Positions 17,480 to 27,097 of a DNA stretch of 64,000 nucleotides are shown here, piece by piece. The stretch comes from Streptosporangium carneum. Lineage in GTDB: Bacteria > Actinomycetota > Actinomycetes > Streptosporangiales > Streptosporangiaceae. A model generated the notes under the pieces. The model was not told where the DNA came from. It saw nothing but the letters and a program-made list of their open reading frames with translations, and ran no database searches. How positions within the stretch are numbered: position 1 is the stretch's first letter; every line of letters begins with the position of its first letter. Location: NCBI RefSeq assembly GCF_027922005.1, contig NZ_BSEV01000004.1, positions 310,001-374,000 on the forward strand, written 5' to 3'. Both the position numbers and the translations under genes were made by a program.

Positions 17480-18073
17480 CTAGTAGGAGTCCCACTTCTC
17501 CCGGCTCGTCCGAAGTATCTTGACCCCGAGCCATGCCAGGGCGAGCGCCGTCAGCATTGGCGGCAACCACAGCGGGGCGGCGGGGGAGGTGACGATGAGG
17601 AGTGGGACGGCGATCGGGAGAACCCATCCGGCGACGATCAGAAGCGGCAACGCCCCGTGGCCGAACCCCGCTCGCCAAACGCCGATCAGGACGAGCAGCA
17701 ACCCCGTTCCGGCGAGGAACATCGACAGGACGAAGGCGTAGTCGAGGGGCAAGCGACTCTCCCCGGGAGCCTTGTACAGCCCGGTGTCCGCGACCAGAGG
17801 CAGCACCGACGCGACGACGTTGGCGGCGGCGGTGAGCCATCCGGCGACGCGCCAGAACACCCCTGCCGACCCCATCGTGTGCAGCAGGCCGATGATCGCG
17901 AGGGCGGTCAGCAGATCACCCGCCTGGTACAGGACCGATGCGGTTTGGGTGACGGCCCCTCCCTCGCCGTACGCGACGGAGGGCAGCGCGGTGGCGACGA
18001 CATCTGGCAGCGGGGCGATGATCAGCAGCAGGCCGGAGCCGACACGCCGAAGGTCGGCGGAGTCCTTCAGCAT
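17480..18073 (-). CDS. integral membrane protein, unknown function
   Basis: A 197-residue protein with about six hydrophobic segments and short loops. I do not recognise a family beyond a generic polytopic membrane protein. The start is the ATG at 18073 (MLKDSADLRRVGSG), with GGAAGGG upstream; the longer frame to 18190 adds a Gly/Arg-rich stretch unlike a signal and is rejected. It converges with the RIO kinase across a hairpin terminator. Confidence 0.68.
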   Translation of the reverse strand: MLKDSADLRRVGSGLLLIIAPLPDVVATALPSVAYGEGGAVTQTASVLYQAGDLLTALAIIGLLHTMGSAGVFWRVAGWLTAAANVVASVLPLVADTGLYKAPGESRLPLDYAFVLSMFLAGTGLLLVLIGVWRAGFGHGALPLLIVAGWVLPIAVPLLIVTSPAAPLWLPPMLTALALAWLGVKILRTSREKWDSY

Positions 18074-18131
18074 GGGTTCCCTTCCTGTACGGGGTCGTCG
18101 CACAGGACGGTAGCCGCCGCCTCCTCGTTGA

Positions 18132-18317
18132 TCATCCGTCCCGAGAGTGATGTGCCGTCCCCCGCCAGGTGTAGGGGGTGGACCTGCCAATCAGGGCACG
18201 CTGCAACTCGACCGGCTCCAGCGTCTCGACCTCCCCCTGCGCCAGCCGTTCAAGGTCGAGACCGTGCCGGGCGGCGAAGGCGGGCCAGCGCGGATCACGC
18301 TGGGCGGTCTGGGTCAC
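18132..18317 (-). pseudogene. relic of an unidentified gene (WPAFAARHGLDLER family), copy 1
   Basis: The fragment RWPAFAARHGLDLERLAQGE followed by VETLEPVELQRAL matches segments found again at 29039-29321 and partly at 44462-44570. The three share a sequence that looks like the C-terminal part of one larger protein. I do not recognise the parent gene. This copy has no credible start and overlaps the 3' end of the MFS gene by 23 bases. Confidence 0.5.
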
Positions 18318-19608
18318 GACGTGGTTCGGGGGTGGACATCGTGTAGGAACGCAGCTCGGGAACTCGCCATGCGATCGCGGCGACGGCCATGGTAGTCAGT
18401 AGGCCTCCGATGCAAATCACTGTTCGGGGCCCGAGGAGCGACGCGGCGGTCCCGTGCAGCAAGTTCGCGAGCTGCGGTCCGCCGATGAGGACAACAGTGA
18501 GCGCTCCTTGGATCCGGCCGCGCATGGCGTCGTCGGTAAGGGCTTGGGAGATGGCGTTGCGGAAGGTGCTGAGCACGAAGTTCACGGCTCCGCCGAGGAC
18601 GAGTGCTGTCAGCGCGATCCACAGATGTGCCGCCAAGCCGAGTGCGACCACAGTGATGCCCCACGCGGCAGCGGCTGCCGCCATGAGAGCGCCATGGCGG
18701 CGGGCGCGGGTGAAGGTGCCCGACAGGAGACCGACCGCGAACACCCCGGCTGGGTAGGCGGCGTAGAGCAGTCCCAGTGCCGGACCGCCGCCGACCGGGC
18801 CGCCGTAGGTGCGCTGGGCCAGTTCGGGGAAAAGTGCGATCGGCATGCCGAAGACCATCGCCGAGAGGTCGACCGCCAGCACTGCCACGAGCAGTCGGCT
18901 GGCGGCCAGGTACCGGAACCCAGCCAGGGTCTGAGCGATGGTCGGATGGTCCCCGCGGTGCGGTTCGGCCGGAACGTTCGATGCTCGGACTGGCTCCAGG
19001 CGGGGCAACTTGGCGACGGCCCACACGACGGCCAGCAGCGCGAGCGCGTCGAACAGGTACAGGGTGCCGAGCCCGACGAGCGGGATCAGAAGGCCGGCGA
19101 GCGCGGGGCCCAAAATCGCCCCGGCGTAGCGGACCAGCGAGCTGAGGCCGTTGGCCGCTGGGAGCAGTTCGACCGGGACGAGGCGGGGCACCACGGCACC
19201 CATCGTTGTCATGATCGATCCGAAGGTCAGTCCCTGGCAAGCCACCAGCGTCATCAGGATCGGGACGGATCGGGCGTCCAGCACAGACTGAGTCCACAAG
19301 GCCGCGTAGGTCAATGTCAGGCCGCAGTGCGCGGCCAAGAGTATCGTTCGCCGGTCTCTGACGTCAGCGAGAGCACCTGTCCACAGAGCCGCCACCACCA
19401 GTGCGACGAACGACACGACGGCCGAGGCCCCCACGGCCGCCGATGAACCGGTCATGGTGAACAACTGCGTCGGGATCGTGGCCAGGCTGAACGACCCGCC
19501 CACCGCGCACATCACTGACGCCACCCACAACCGCCGGAACGCGTCGACCCCCAGCGGCCGACGATCGACGATGATGCCGCGCCCTGCCTTGAGCCCAGGG
19601 GCGCGCAT
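18295..19608 (-). CDS. MFS transporter coupled to a MerR-PP2C gene
   Basis: A 437-residue major facilitator with about 12 membrane segments; the loop GALADVRDRRTILL is the family motif. It belongs to the MFS_3/enterobactin-exporter-like group by general appearance. Its ATG (19608) shares a base with the stop codon of the upstream phosphatase fusion (TGATG), so translation is coupled. The C-terminus ends STPEPRRDPDRPA. A phosphatase-controlled or co-regulated exporter is inferred from this tight linkage. Confidence 0.83.
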   Translation of the reverse strand: MRAPGLKAGRGIIVDRRPLGVDAFRRLWVASVMCAVGGSFSLATIPTQLFTMTGSSAAVGASAVVSFVALVVAALWTGALADVRDRRTILLAAHCGLTLTYAALWTQSVLDARSVPILMTLVACQGLTFGSIMTTMGAVVPRLVPVELLPAANGLSSLVRYAGAILGPALAGLLIPLVGLGTLYLFDALALLAVVWAVAKLPRLEPVRASNVPAEPHRGDHPTIAQTLAGFRYLAASRLLVAVLAVDLSAMVFGMPIALFPELAQRTYGGPVGGGPALGLLYAAYPAGVFAVGLLSGTFTRARRHGALMAAAAAAWGITVVALGLAAHLWIALTALVLGGAVNFVLSTFRNAISQALTDDAMRGRIQGALTVVLIGGPQLANLLHGTAASLLGPRTVICIGGLLTTMAVAAIAWRVPELRSYTMSTPEPRRDPDRPA

Positions 19609-20723
19609 CACCGGCTGGGAATGTTCCGGACGGCATCCGCAGCGTCCAGCGGTACGACGTCGGCGACGACACAGGCGATGTTGTCGGGAGCGCCTGCGGC
19701 GTACGCTTGCGCGATCAGTTCGTCGAGTGCCTGCTGCGGGCCGTCCTCCTCGGTCAGCACCTTCTGCAGGGACGCGGCCGGGACGACGGCCGACAACCCG
19801 TCGGAGCACAAGAGGTAGCGGTCACCGGCAGCGGCCTGGTGAAGTGACAGGTCCGGATGCGTCCCGCCTGTGCCGGTCAGTGCTCGCACCAGTAGTGAGC
19901 GCTGCGGGTGTGAGGCCGCTTCATCGGGGGTCAGTCGTCCTTCGTCGATCAGGGACTGGACGAAGGTGTGGTCATGGGTGATCTGGGAGAGCTCACCATC
20001 TCGCAGGCGGTAGGCGCGGGTGTCGCCGATGTGCACCAGCGCCAGATGGGAACCGGACCACAGCAGTGCGGTCAGGGTGGTGACGGCCTCGCCATCCGAT
20101 GACGCCGCGGCGATCGTCCCGATCTCCGCGTCGGCGTCGTCGACCGCGTCAGCCAGCGCGCCGAGGAGGTCTTCGGCGGGCATGGCGAGAGCCTCCAACG
20201 GTTTGAGCGCCTCGATGACGGTCGCGCTCGCGAGGTCTCCGGCTCCGCCACGGACGCCGTCGGCCACCGCCAGCAAGCGGGGGCCCGCATAGGCGGTGTC
20301 CTCGTTGCTCGTCCGCACCAGTCCCGACTCCGAGCGGGCGACGTAACGGATACCGAGCATGGTCGCGGAATCGTCCACAGAGCTGCCTCTTCCCGTCAGA
20401 TAGTCGACGAGGAAGTTTGCCAACCGGCCGCGAGCGGCTGTCTCGGCCAGGAACTGCTCCCAGTAGCCGGCGATCTCCTCGGCCGCTGTCTCCGCGGGTA
20501 GATCACACACATGCCGGATACGGGTCAAGGGCATGCCCAGACGCCGCAGCCAGGCGATCAACCGGGCTCGCTCCAACTGCTCCGGACCGTAGAACCGGTA
20601 TCCCGAATCGCCGTCCACGGCGGCCGGCGGCAGGAGCCCGAGTTCGTCGTAGAGCCGCAGGGCCTTCGGCGACAGCCGAGCTGCCCGAGCGAACGCTCCG
20701 ATCGTCAGCAGCTCCCGCACCAC
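19608..20723 (-). CDS. MerR helix-turn-helix / PP2C-type phosphatase fusion
   Basis: A 371-residue protein joining a MerR DNA-binding domain (residues 5-75: LTIGAFARAARLSPKALRLY and GYRFYGPEQLERARL) to a PP2C Ser/Thr phosphatase domain (about 125-360). The phosphatase motifs are present: RTSNED, ADGVRGGAGD, HIGDTRAYR, CSDGL and PDNIACVV, so the metal-binding Asp residues are kept. It may link phosphorylation sensing to transcription. The first GTG (20723) lies one base after AGGAGG; the second GTG (20720) has slightly better spacing. The MFS gene follows by a one-base overlap. Confidence 0.83.
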   Translation of the reverse strand: MVRELLTIGAFARAARLSPKALRLYDELGLLPPAAVDGDSGYRFYGPEQLERARLIAWLRRLGMPLTRIRHVCDLPAETAAEEIAGYWEQFLAETAARGRLANFLVDYLTGRGSSVDDSATMLGIRYVARSESGLVRTSNEDTAYAGPRLLAVADGVRGGAGDLASATVIEALKPLEALAMPAEDLLGALADAVDDADAEIGTIAAASSDGEAVTTLTALLWSGSHLALVHIGDTRAYRLRDGELSQITHDHTFVQSLIDEGRLTPDEAASHPQRSLLVRALTGTGGTHPDLSLHQAAAGDRYLLCSDGLSAVVPAASLQKVLTEEDGPQQALDELIAQAYAAGAPDNIACVVADVVPLDAADAVRNIPSR

Positions 20724-20848
20724 TCCTCCTCGTCCCGGCCACGACGACCGGTGTCAACGATGCTGGGGCTTCACCCAAGGGGAAGGTCAACAACATCACC
20801 ACCCTTCCATGTGCCTTGGCAGGACCGCTCCGAGCTCCCTGGCAATCG

Positions 20849-21022
20849 CTACGCGCTGGCCCCGAGATCGAGACGGCTGTCCATGTCGAGGCGGAACCGG
20901 CCGTAGGGGTTGACGTGGGTCCAGAACAGCGGCGACAGGGCGCGCCGATCTTCGTCGGTGAGGTGGTCGCAGGCGAAGACGGTGCGGACCACACGGCCGA
21001 GTTCTTCCAGGGCGAGGCAGAC
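20849..21022 (-). pseudogene. Tn3-family transposase C-terminal relic
   Basis: The frame reads [19 protein letters not shown] then [20 protein letters not shown] and [13 protein letters not shown]. These are two separate segments near the C-terminus of actinobacterial Tn3-type transposases; the residues normally between them are missing, so the fragment carries an internal deletion. The 5' end runs into the tail of the GlxA-type gene. No terminal inverted repeat was identified. Confidence 0.6.
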
Positions 21023-21062
21023 GGGCTGCTTGGGGCCGCCGCTCTGGCCGAGCACGCACCGG

Positions 21063-22031
21063 TCACTCCGTGTCGCCGTCACTCCGGAAGGCGCGGCGGT
21101 AGGCGGAGGGCGTGGTGCCGAGAACCTTCGTGAAGTGCTGGCGCAGGCCGTTGCCCGTGCTGAAGCCCGAGCGCTCGGCCACGGCGTCGACAGGCAGGCG
21201 CGTGGTCTCCAGGAGCTCGCGCGCCCTGTCCAGGCGTCGCCGCGTGAGCCATCCGATGGGGGTGAGGCCCGTCTCATGACGGAAGCGGCGGGTGAAGGTC
21301 CTGGTGCTCATCCTGGCCTGCTCGGCCAGCTGCGGGACGGTGACGGGCTCGTGCAGCCGCTCGAGCGCCCACCCCAGCACAGGGCCGAGCCCCCTGTCCT
21401 GCGCAGGAACCGGCAGGTCGGGCGACACGTACTGTGCCTGGTCGCCCTCCCGCTGCGGCGCGACGACCATCCTGCGGCCGACCTCCGCCGCCACGGCCGC
21501 GCCGAAGTCACGGCGGACTATGTGCAGGCACAGGTCGATGCCCGCCGCGGTGCCCGCGCTGGTGAGGACGTCGCCCTCGTCGACGAACAGCGCGCGTGGA
21601 TCGACGTCGACCCTCGGGTAGCGCCGCTGCAGCTCGCCGGCGTGCATCCAGTGTGTGGCGGCCGCGCGGCCGTCGAGCAGGCCGGCGGCGGCCAGTATGA
21701 AGGCGCCCGAGCACACGGCGGCGATCCGTGCGCCCCTCTCGTGCGCCCCGACCAGGGCGCCCAACAGCGCCTCGGGCGGGCGGTAGGAGGCGTCCGCGCA
21801 GGCGGGCACCACGACGAGGTCGGCCGAGCGCATCGCCTCCAGCCCGTGGGGTGCGCGCAGCGACAGCCCGTTGAGCGACTTCTGCTCGTGGTCGGTGCTC
21901 TGGCAGAGCGCGAGGTCGTACCAGTCGGGGGTCAGGTCGCGGCGGTCCCTGCCGAAGACCTCACAGGGGACGGCGAGCTCGAACATCGGGCAGTCGTCCA
22001 GCACAGGGACGACCACGCGGATCCTGGCCAT
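21063..22031 (-). CDS. GlxA/FtrA-type AraC regulator (DJ-1/PfpI plus HTH)
   Basis: A 322-residue regulator. The N-terminal half is a DJ-1/PfpI-like domain ([30 protein letters not shown]) with the nucleophile-elbow Cys present. The C-terminal half has the AraC double helix-turn-helix ([20 protein letters not shown] and [18 protein letters not shown]). It is divergent from the PLP decarboxylase gene with 85 bases between starts, so control of that gene is likely. Related proteins sense small metabolites such as amines or betaines. Confidence 0.88.
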   Translation of the reverse strand: MARIRVVVPVLDDCPMFELAVPCEVFGRDRRDLTPDWYDLALCQSTDHEQKSLNGLSLRAPHGLEAMRSADLVVVPACADASYRPPEALLGALVGAHERGARIAAVCSGAFILAAAGLLDGRAAATHWMHAGELQRRYPRVDVDPRALFVDEGDVLTSAGTAAGIDLCLHIVRRDFGAAVAAEVGRRMVVAPQREGDQAQYVSPDLPVPAQDRGLGPVLGWALERLHEPVTVPQLAEQARMSTRTFTRRFRHETGLTPIGWLTRRRLDRARELLETTRLPVDAVAERSGFSTGNGLRQHFTKVLGTTPSAYRRAFRSDGDTE

Positions 22032-22116
22032 GCCGCTAATCTAATGGCTCAAATCTTGTGGAACACGACATTTTCGCCACTGGTAGCCAGGAGGGCCACC
22101 CGGCGACAGTGGTGTC

Positions 22117-23562
22117 ATGAACCATGCGGGACCGCTCGACGTGGGCGAGGAAGAAGGGGCCAGGCTGCTGACGGCCGCTGCGGACCTGGTCGTACGGCAC
22201 GCGAAGGAGGTGGCCGAGGGCCCGGTGGCGCCGCAGGAGTCCGGCACCGCATGGCTGCGCGAATGGCTGGCCGGCCAGGACTTCGAGGCGGCGAGGGCAC
22301 CCGCCGAAGCACTGCCCGAGGTGATGGAGGCGCTGCGCCGCTGGGGGGTGCACACGACGCACCCCCGCTACTTCGGCCTGTTCAACCCCACCCCCACCTG
22401 GTGGGGCGTGGCGGGCGAGCTCGTCGCCGCCGGGGTCAATCCACAGCTGGCCGCCTACAGCCACGCGCCCGCCGCCGTCGAGATGGAACGGCACGTGCTG
22501 CGCTTCATGGCGGGAAGGCTTGGGCTGCCCGCCACCACGGAGGGCGCCTTCACGGTGGGTGGCGCTGAGGCCAATCTGACGGCGGTCGTCGTGGCCATGA
22601 CCCGCGAGTTCACCACCTATGCGAGGTCGGGACTCTCCGGTCTGCCCGGACGGCCCGTGTTGTACGCCTCCGCCGAGAGCCACCTGGCCTGGCTCAAGAT
22701 CGCGCACATGACGGGACTGGGCCGCGACGCCGTACGGCTGGTGCCCTCCGACGCGGCGCACCGCATGGACACGGCCAGGCTGCGCGAGATGCGCGCGGCC
22801 GACGTGGCGGCCGGCCTGCACCCCTTCCTTCTGGTCGGTACGGCGGGCACGACGGCCGGAGGCGCGCTCGACCCGCTGCGCGAGCTGGCCGCCAGGGCGC
22901 GGGAGTGGAGACTGCACTTCCACGTCGACGCGGCGTGGGCGGGCGCGGTCGCGCTGTCCGACACGCTGCGCCCACTGCTGGCAGGGGTCGAGCTGGCAGA
23001 CAGCGTCACGGTGGACGCGCACAAATGGCTGTCGGCGCCGATGGGCGCGGGCATGTTCCTCACCCCGCATCCGGCGGCCCTCTCGCAGAGCTTCCACGCG
23101 ACGACCTCGTACATGCCCGCCGAGACCGAGGACGCTCCCGACCCCTACGCCACCAGTGTGCAGTGGTCACGCCGCTTCGCCGGCCTGAAGGTCTTCCTGG
23201 CCCTCGCCGTCGCGGGCAGGCCTGCCTACGCCGCGCAGCTCGAGCGGGATGTGCGGCTCGGAGAGCTGCTCGCGCACCGTCTCGCCGAGGACGGCTGGTC
23301 GCGGGTCAATGACACCCCTCTGCCCGTCGTCTGCGTGGCGGCTCCCGAGGCCGAGACGGAAGGCCATGAGCGCAGCGCCGCCTGGCACGCGGCCGTCGCC
23401 GATCACGTGGTCAGGAGCGGTGCAGCGTGGCTCAGCACGGTCCGGCTCGCGGGGCGTCCCGCCATCCGCCTGTGCGTGACCAGCCATCGAACGGGCCCCG
23501 CCGACCTCGAGGCCGTGGTCAGCGCGCTCGCCGAAGCCCGCAAGAGGACGCGGATCGCCTGA
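22117..23562 (+). CDS. PLP-dependent group II decarboxylase
   Basis: A 481-residue pyridoxal-phosphate enzyme of the glutamate/aromatic/diaminobutyrate decarboxylase family. The cofactor Lys is in TVDAHKWLSAPMG, the conserved Asp in HFHVDAAWAGA, and the substrate-loop segment FGLFNPTPTWWG and GTAGTTAGGALDPL are family marks. The amino-acid substrate cannot be fixed; aromatic amino acids, diaminobutyrate or aspartate are possible. The start is the ATG at 22117, with only a weak upstream ribosome site. The divergent GlxA-type regulator is the likely controller. Confidence 0.86.
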   Translation: MNHAGPLDVGEEEGARLLTAAADLVVRHAKEVAEGPVAPQESGTAWLREWLAGQDFEAARAPAEALPEVMEALRRWGVHTTHPRYFGLFNPTPTWWGVAGELVAAGVNPQLAAYSHAPAAVEMERHVLRFMAGRLGLPATTEGAFTVGGAEANLTAVVVAMTREFTTYARSGLSGLPGRPVLYASAESHLAWLKIAHMTGLGRDAVRLVPSDAAHRMDTARLREMRAADVAAGLHPFLLVGTAGTTAGGALDPLRELAARAREWRLHFHVDAAWAGAVALSDTLRPLLAGVELADSVTVDAHKWLSAPMGAGMFLTPHPAALSQSFHATTSYMPAETEDAPDPYATSVQWSRRFAGLKVFLALAVAGRPAYAAQLERDVRLGELLAHRLAEDGWSRVNDTPLPVVCVAAPEAETEGHERSAAWHAAVADHVVRSGAAWLSTVRLAGRPAIRLCVTSHRTGPADLEAVVSALAEARKRTRIA

Positions 23563-23794
23563 TCGAGCCCGTCGCGTGCGAAGAAGCCGTCGGCGGCGGC
23601 GCAGGCACAGCCTTTGTCGGCGGGTGCGGCAGGCTCATGCGGGGACGGAGGCGGACGGCGCGACCAGCGGATGTCATCGGCATTTCGCCATCGCTACGGC
23701 CTGTCGCCATCAAGTCCGTAACAGCAATTAATGGTCGACCGATTTGATCCGACTCGCCAATGCCTCATCACTGGTCCGTTCCTCAGGAGAAAAC

Positions 23795-25018
23795 GTGCGA
23801 CGTCGCCCTCTCGTTCTTTTGGCCACCGCGGCGCTCATGCTGGTCGGTACCCCCGCCTTCGCGGCCGGCAAGGCGGCCCCGCCCGCCGGTGACCCCGCTC
23901 GCGCGACCCTGCTCGCCCGCGCCACGCTGCCCGCCTACACGCCGGCCCCCGGTCCGCCCACCGGCGCCTTCAGCGACCCCAACAACGGCATGACGCCCCC
24001 CTACCCCAGCCAGCTGGTGCTCGGGATCTCGTCCATGCTCCTCGACAGCAAGGGCGCGTTCTGGGCCATGCCCGACAACGGTTTCGGGACCAAGGACAAC
24101 TCGGTGGACTTCCTGCTCCGGCTTTACCGCTTCACACCACACTGGGAAACGGCCCGCGGCGGAGCCGGGACCATCGACGTGGGCCGGTTCCTCTCACTCC
24201 GCGACCCGGATCACAAGATCCCCTTCAAGATCGTCAACGACGGCACCGCGGACCGGCTGCTCACCGGCGGCGACTTCGACGTGGAGTCGGTGACCCGGAC
24301 CCCCGACGGGTCGATGTGGGTCGGTGACGAGTTCGGGCCGTTCCTCCTGCACTTCGACAGCACCGGCAAGCTGCTGCAGGCCCCGATCGCCCATCCCTCG
24401 CTCAAATCCCCGAACCACCCGACGTTGGCGAACGGGGAGCCCACGACGGTGCAGGGCAGCCGCGGCTTCGAAGCCCTCGCTTCCTCTCCCGACGGACGCT
24501 TCCTGTACCCCGCGGTGGAAGGCCGGCTGACCAACGACGCCAACCCGTTCCGGCGCTACATCTACGAGTTCGACGCCCAGAAGAACCAGTACACCGGTCG
24601 TTCCTGGCAGTACCGGACGGACGGCGAAGACTACCGCATCGCCGACATGCAGTTCCTCGACGCCAACCGGGCCATCCTGATCGAGCGCGAGGACGACGAG
24701 GGGCCCAAGGCCACCTTCAAGCGCGTCTACCTGATCGACCGGCGCAAGACCGACGCGGACGGCTACCTCGTCAAGACCGAGGTCGCCGACCTGCTGAACC
24801 TGCGCAACCCTGCCCACATCGGCTCGGACGACCCCGCCGGGGGATACGGTCTCGGCGACCCCTTCAAGTTCCCCCTGCAGTCCGTGGAGGCCCTGCTCCC
24901 TCTGCCGGGCAACAGGATCGCCGTCATGCAGGACAACAACTTCCCGGACAGCGCCGGCCGTGTCCCGGGTAAGACGGACGCCACCGAGATGATCGTGATC
25001 GGATTCCCGAAGCGGTAG
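23795..25018 (+). CDS. secreted esterase-like phytase family protein
   Basis: A 407-residue secreted beta-propeller-like protein. The N-terminus (VRRRPLVLLATAALMLVGTP) is a typical signal peptide with cleavage near AFA-AG. The body has the esterase-like activity of phytase family segments: FDVESVTRTPDGSMWVGDEF, GPFLLHFDSTGKLL and RGFEALASSPDGRFLYPAVE. Members are thought to act on phosphate or carboxylic esters outside the cell. The start is the GTG at 23795 with CAGGAG upstream; the in-frame ATG at 23744 would add 17 residues before the signal. A strong terminator follows. Confidence 0.85.
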   Translation: MRRRPLVLLATAALMLVGTPAFAAGKAAPPAGDPARATLLARATLPAYTPAPGPPTGAFSDPNNGMTPPYPSQLVLGISSMLLDSKGAFWAMPDNGFGTKDNSVDFLLRLYRFTPHWETARGGAGTIDVGRFLSLRDPDHKIPFKIVNDGTADRLLTGGDFDVESVTRTPDGSMWVGDEFGPFLLHFDSTGKLLQAPIAHPSLKSPNHPTLANGEPTTVQGSRGFEALASSPDGRFLYPAVEGRLTNDANPFRRYIYEFDAQKNQYTGRSWQYRTDGEDYRIADMQFLDANRAILIEREDDEGPKATFKRVYLIDRRKTDADGYLVKTEVADLLNLRNPAHIGSDDPAGGYGLGDPFKFPLQSVEALLPLPGNRIAVMQDNNFPDSAGRVPGKTDATEMIVIGFPKR

Positions 25019-25148
25019 TACCGAAAGGCACCGGACGGGTCTGTCCCCGGAGCCGCTGTGCCCAGGCGGCGACCAGCCTCAGAAGCATCGAACAGACCGG
25101 CGTCGCCTGCCTGACGGCTGACGGGCCGTGGGACCGCTCGCGGCAAGC

Positions 25149-25188
25149 AGAAGGCCCCAACCGGTCGGTGATCCGGTCGGGGCCTTCT
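25149..25188. terminator. strong bidirectional terminator hairpin
   Basis: Arms 25149-25164 and 25173-25188 are 16 bases long with one mismatch and an 8-base loop. The stem ends in TTCT on the plus strand. It lies between the esterase and the convergent pentapeptide-repeat gene and would serve both. Confidence 0.75.
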
Positions 25189-25222
25189 CGCGCGACGCAT
25201 GGAGATTCGGTGGTGATCGCGG

Positions 25223-26641
25223 TTACTGGGCGAAACCGGTGAAGTACCCGCGAACCCAGTCGACGGAACGCCTGCGCCTCCCGGCGAGTGCGGCGAGCTT
25301 GGGATCGGGGTGCGCGCACAGCTCCTCCAGGAGGGAGAAGGCGGCGCGCACGTCCTCCGACGGGGGCCTCCTCGTCTTCTCCTTCCACTTCGCGATCCCT
25401 CCCGCGTCGGCGAGATGTCGTTCAAGGCCGAAGACGACCCCCTTGCGGACACGCGGTCCACCCGACGAGAGCAACTCGCCGATCTCGGCCCACCGACACT
25501 CCGACGCGAACTGAGCCGTCAGGCCGGCGGCGCAGCGCTCCGTCACGACGGCTCTGCCGTGCAGGCCCGCGCGCAGCGCCTCCTCGGAGGTCGGCCGGGT
25601 GTCCGGATGGCGCATGAGGCGGCCCAGGGCGAACGCGGCCTCCCCGCCGGGGTCCATCGTGAACCGCAGCTGGCCGCCGTGCTCAGGTACATGCACCGCC
25701 GTCCTGGAGGACAGCAACGCCGACAGCTCCTCGACGAGGTCGAGCGCCATGCCCTCGTGCCGGGCGAGGTCCGCCGCGGTCCGGCAGGCGTGGTGCAGCA
25801 CGAGCAACGCGTCGTCGGAGAGCAGCCGCCGGAGCAGTTCCCCGGTCGCGGCCGGCTCCAGATCCTCGCCGTCCAGCGCGTCCCAGATCCATCGGCCCGG
25901 TCCGCGGCGGTAGAGGTCGACGGCCTGCCGCGCATCTCCGCGGCGCAGGTACTCCCGTACGGCCGACGCGCGGTCGACGGCGGGCGGCCGCGGCTCGACG
26001 ACGGGCGGATCCCCGTCGAAGCGCGCCGACTCGACGGCGGCGCCGCCGAACACCGCCCCGTCGAGGACGGCCCCGGTGAAGTCGGCCCCGGTGAGATCGG
26101 CGAGGCTGAGATCCGCCTCCCGCAGGTCCGCCCCGCGGAAGTCCGCCCCCGGCAGCTCGGCCCCCCGAAACGACGCGCGGACGAGCCGGGCGTCCCGGAA
26201 GACCGTCGCGTCGCCGTCAGCCAGGTCGAACGTCGCCTCCTCCAGGTCCGCCTCCCGGAAATCGGCGTGGGAGAGGTGAGCCCTCCCGAAGCTCGCCCGG
26301 GGCAGGCTGGCCCGCCGCCACCAGCTCATCGTGGAGTGCGCGGCGTAGAAGGCGACGGCCTCGCCGACGGCATCCTCGAAACCGCACTGGAAGAGGGTGA
26401 CACCGTTGAACCCCGCCCTGTCACACCGGGCACCGGTGAAGTCGCAGTCCATGAGATGGGCCTCGGCCAGGCGGGCTCCGGACAGATCCGCCCCGGAGGC
26501 GTCCAGGAAGTCCGCCTGGAGGCGGGCCAGCCCGGCTCCGGAGAGGTCGAGATCCCGCGCGGTGACGTCTTCGAGCCGGATCCGCCCCCGGGCGGCCTTC
26601 TCGAGCTCCTCGCGCGTGACCGGGCGCCGCTTGGGGGTCAT
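25223..26641 (-). CDS. pentapeptide-repeat protein with helical C-terminal region
   Basis: A 472-residue protein. Residues about 20-215 form a pentapeptide-repeat right-handed helix with the A(D/N)LXX rhythm, for example SGADLSGARLAEAHL and GADFRGADLREADLSLADL, interrupted by an irregular stretch. The rest looks like helical repeats (LLRRLLSDDALLVLHHA and on) with no named domain. Some pentapeptide proteins protect DNA gyrase from inhibitors, but most have unknown roles. The start is the ATG at 26641 with GGAGG close upstream; the frame remains open to 26995 but that part is unlikely to be translated. Confidence 0.78.
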   Translation of the reverse strand: MTPKRRPVTREELEKAARGRIRLEDVTARDLDLSGAGLARLQADFLDASGADLSGARLAEAHLMDCDFTGARCDRAGFNGVTLFQCGFEDAVGEAVAFYAAHSTMSWWRRASLPRASFGRAHLSHADFREADLEEATFDLADGDATVFRDARLVRASFRGAELPGADFRGADLREADLSLADLTGADFTGAVLDGAVFGGAAVESARFDGDPPVVEPRPPAVDRASAVREYLRRGDARQAVDLYRRGPGRWIWDALDGEDLEPAATGELLRRLLSDDALLVLHHACRTAADLARHEGMALDLVEELSALLSSRTAVHVPEHGGQLRFTMDPGGEAAFALGRLMRHPDTRPTSEEALRAGLHGRAVVTERCAAGLTAQFASECRWAEIGELLSSGGPRVRKGVVFGLERHLADAGGIAKWKEKTRRPPSEDVRAAFSLLEELCAHPDPKLAALAGRRRRSVDWVRGYFTGFAQ

Positions 26642-27097
26642 CGTCCTCCATCCGTTACGGAAGGGTATGGCTTCGGCCGAAACCGGCGGTAGGCAGGCTA
26701 CGGCGCAGGGCACGGCCTTGATGTCGGGGCGCCCGAAGCGGGGGTCGGCGATCCAGTGGGCGGTCAGGCACAGGCCTTTGGCGTGCCCGGAGTCGACCAC
26801 CCACCCGCGGGGGACACAAGCCCCCACGGATACGCTTCGCTGTGATCGGGTCGGGACCGGCCGTTTCAGTGGTTGACGTCGAACGAGACTGTCCTGTGTG
26901 GAGCCCGTCGGAGCACTTCTTGGAGAAGTCTCTGGTGCCGCCGGGCCGGACCAGACTGGGATGCGGAGGTAGCCGCTACGGCATACCCGAGCCATAATCT
27001 AGGCGGCACAGTCAGCGGCTGTTCACGGTCGGCGGGGCCGAACGCACATCTCCCGTGCTTGTACATCGAGGCGCCAATCGGTGACGAGGAGGCCGAT
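26642..27097. other. 456-base intergenic stretch
   Basis: No gene is called. On the minus strand an open frame upstream of the pentapeptide gene includes GWVVDSGHAKGLCLTAHWIA, which has a protein-like look but no start site or known family. On the plus strand GAGCCATAATCTAGG (about 26990) contains a plausible -10 box for the amidase gene, and GAGGAGG at 27087 is that gene's ribosome site. Confidence 0.35.
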
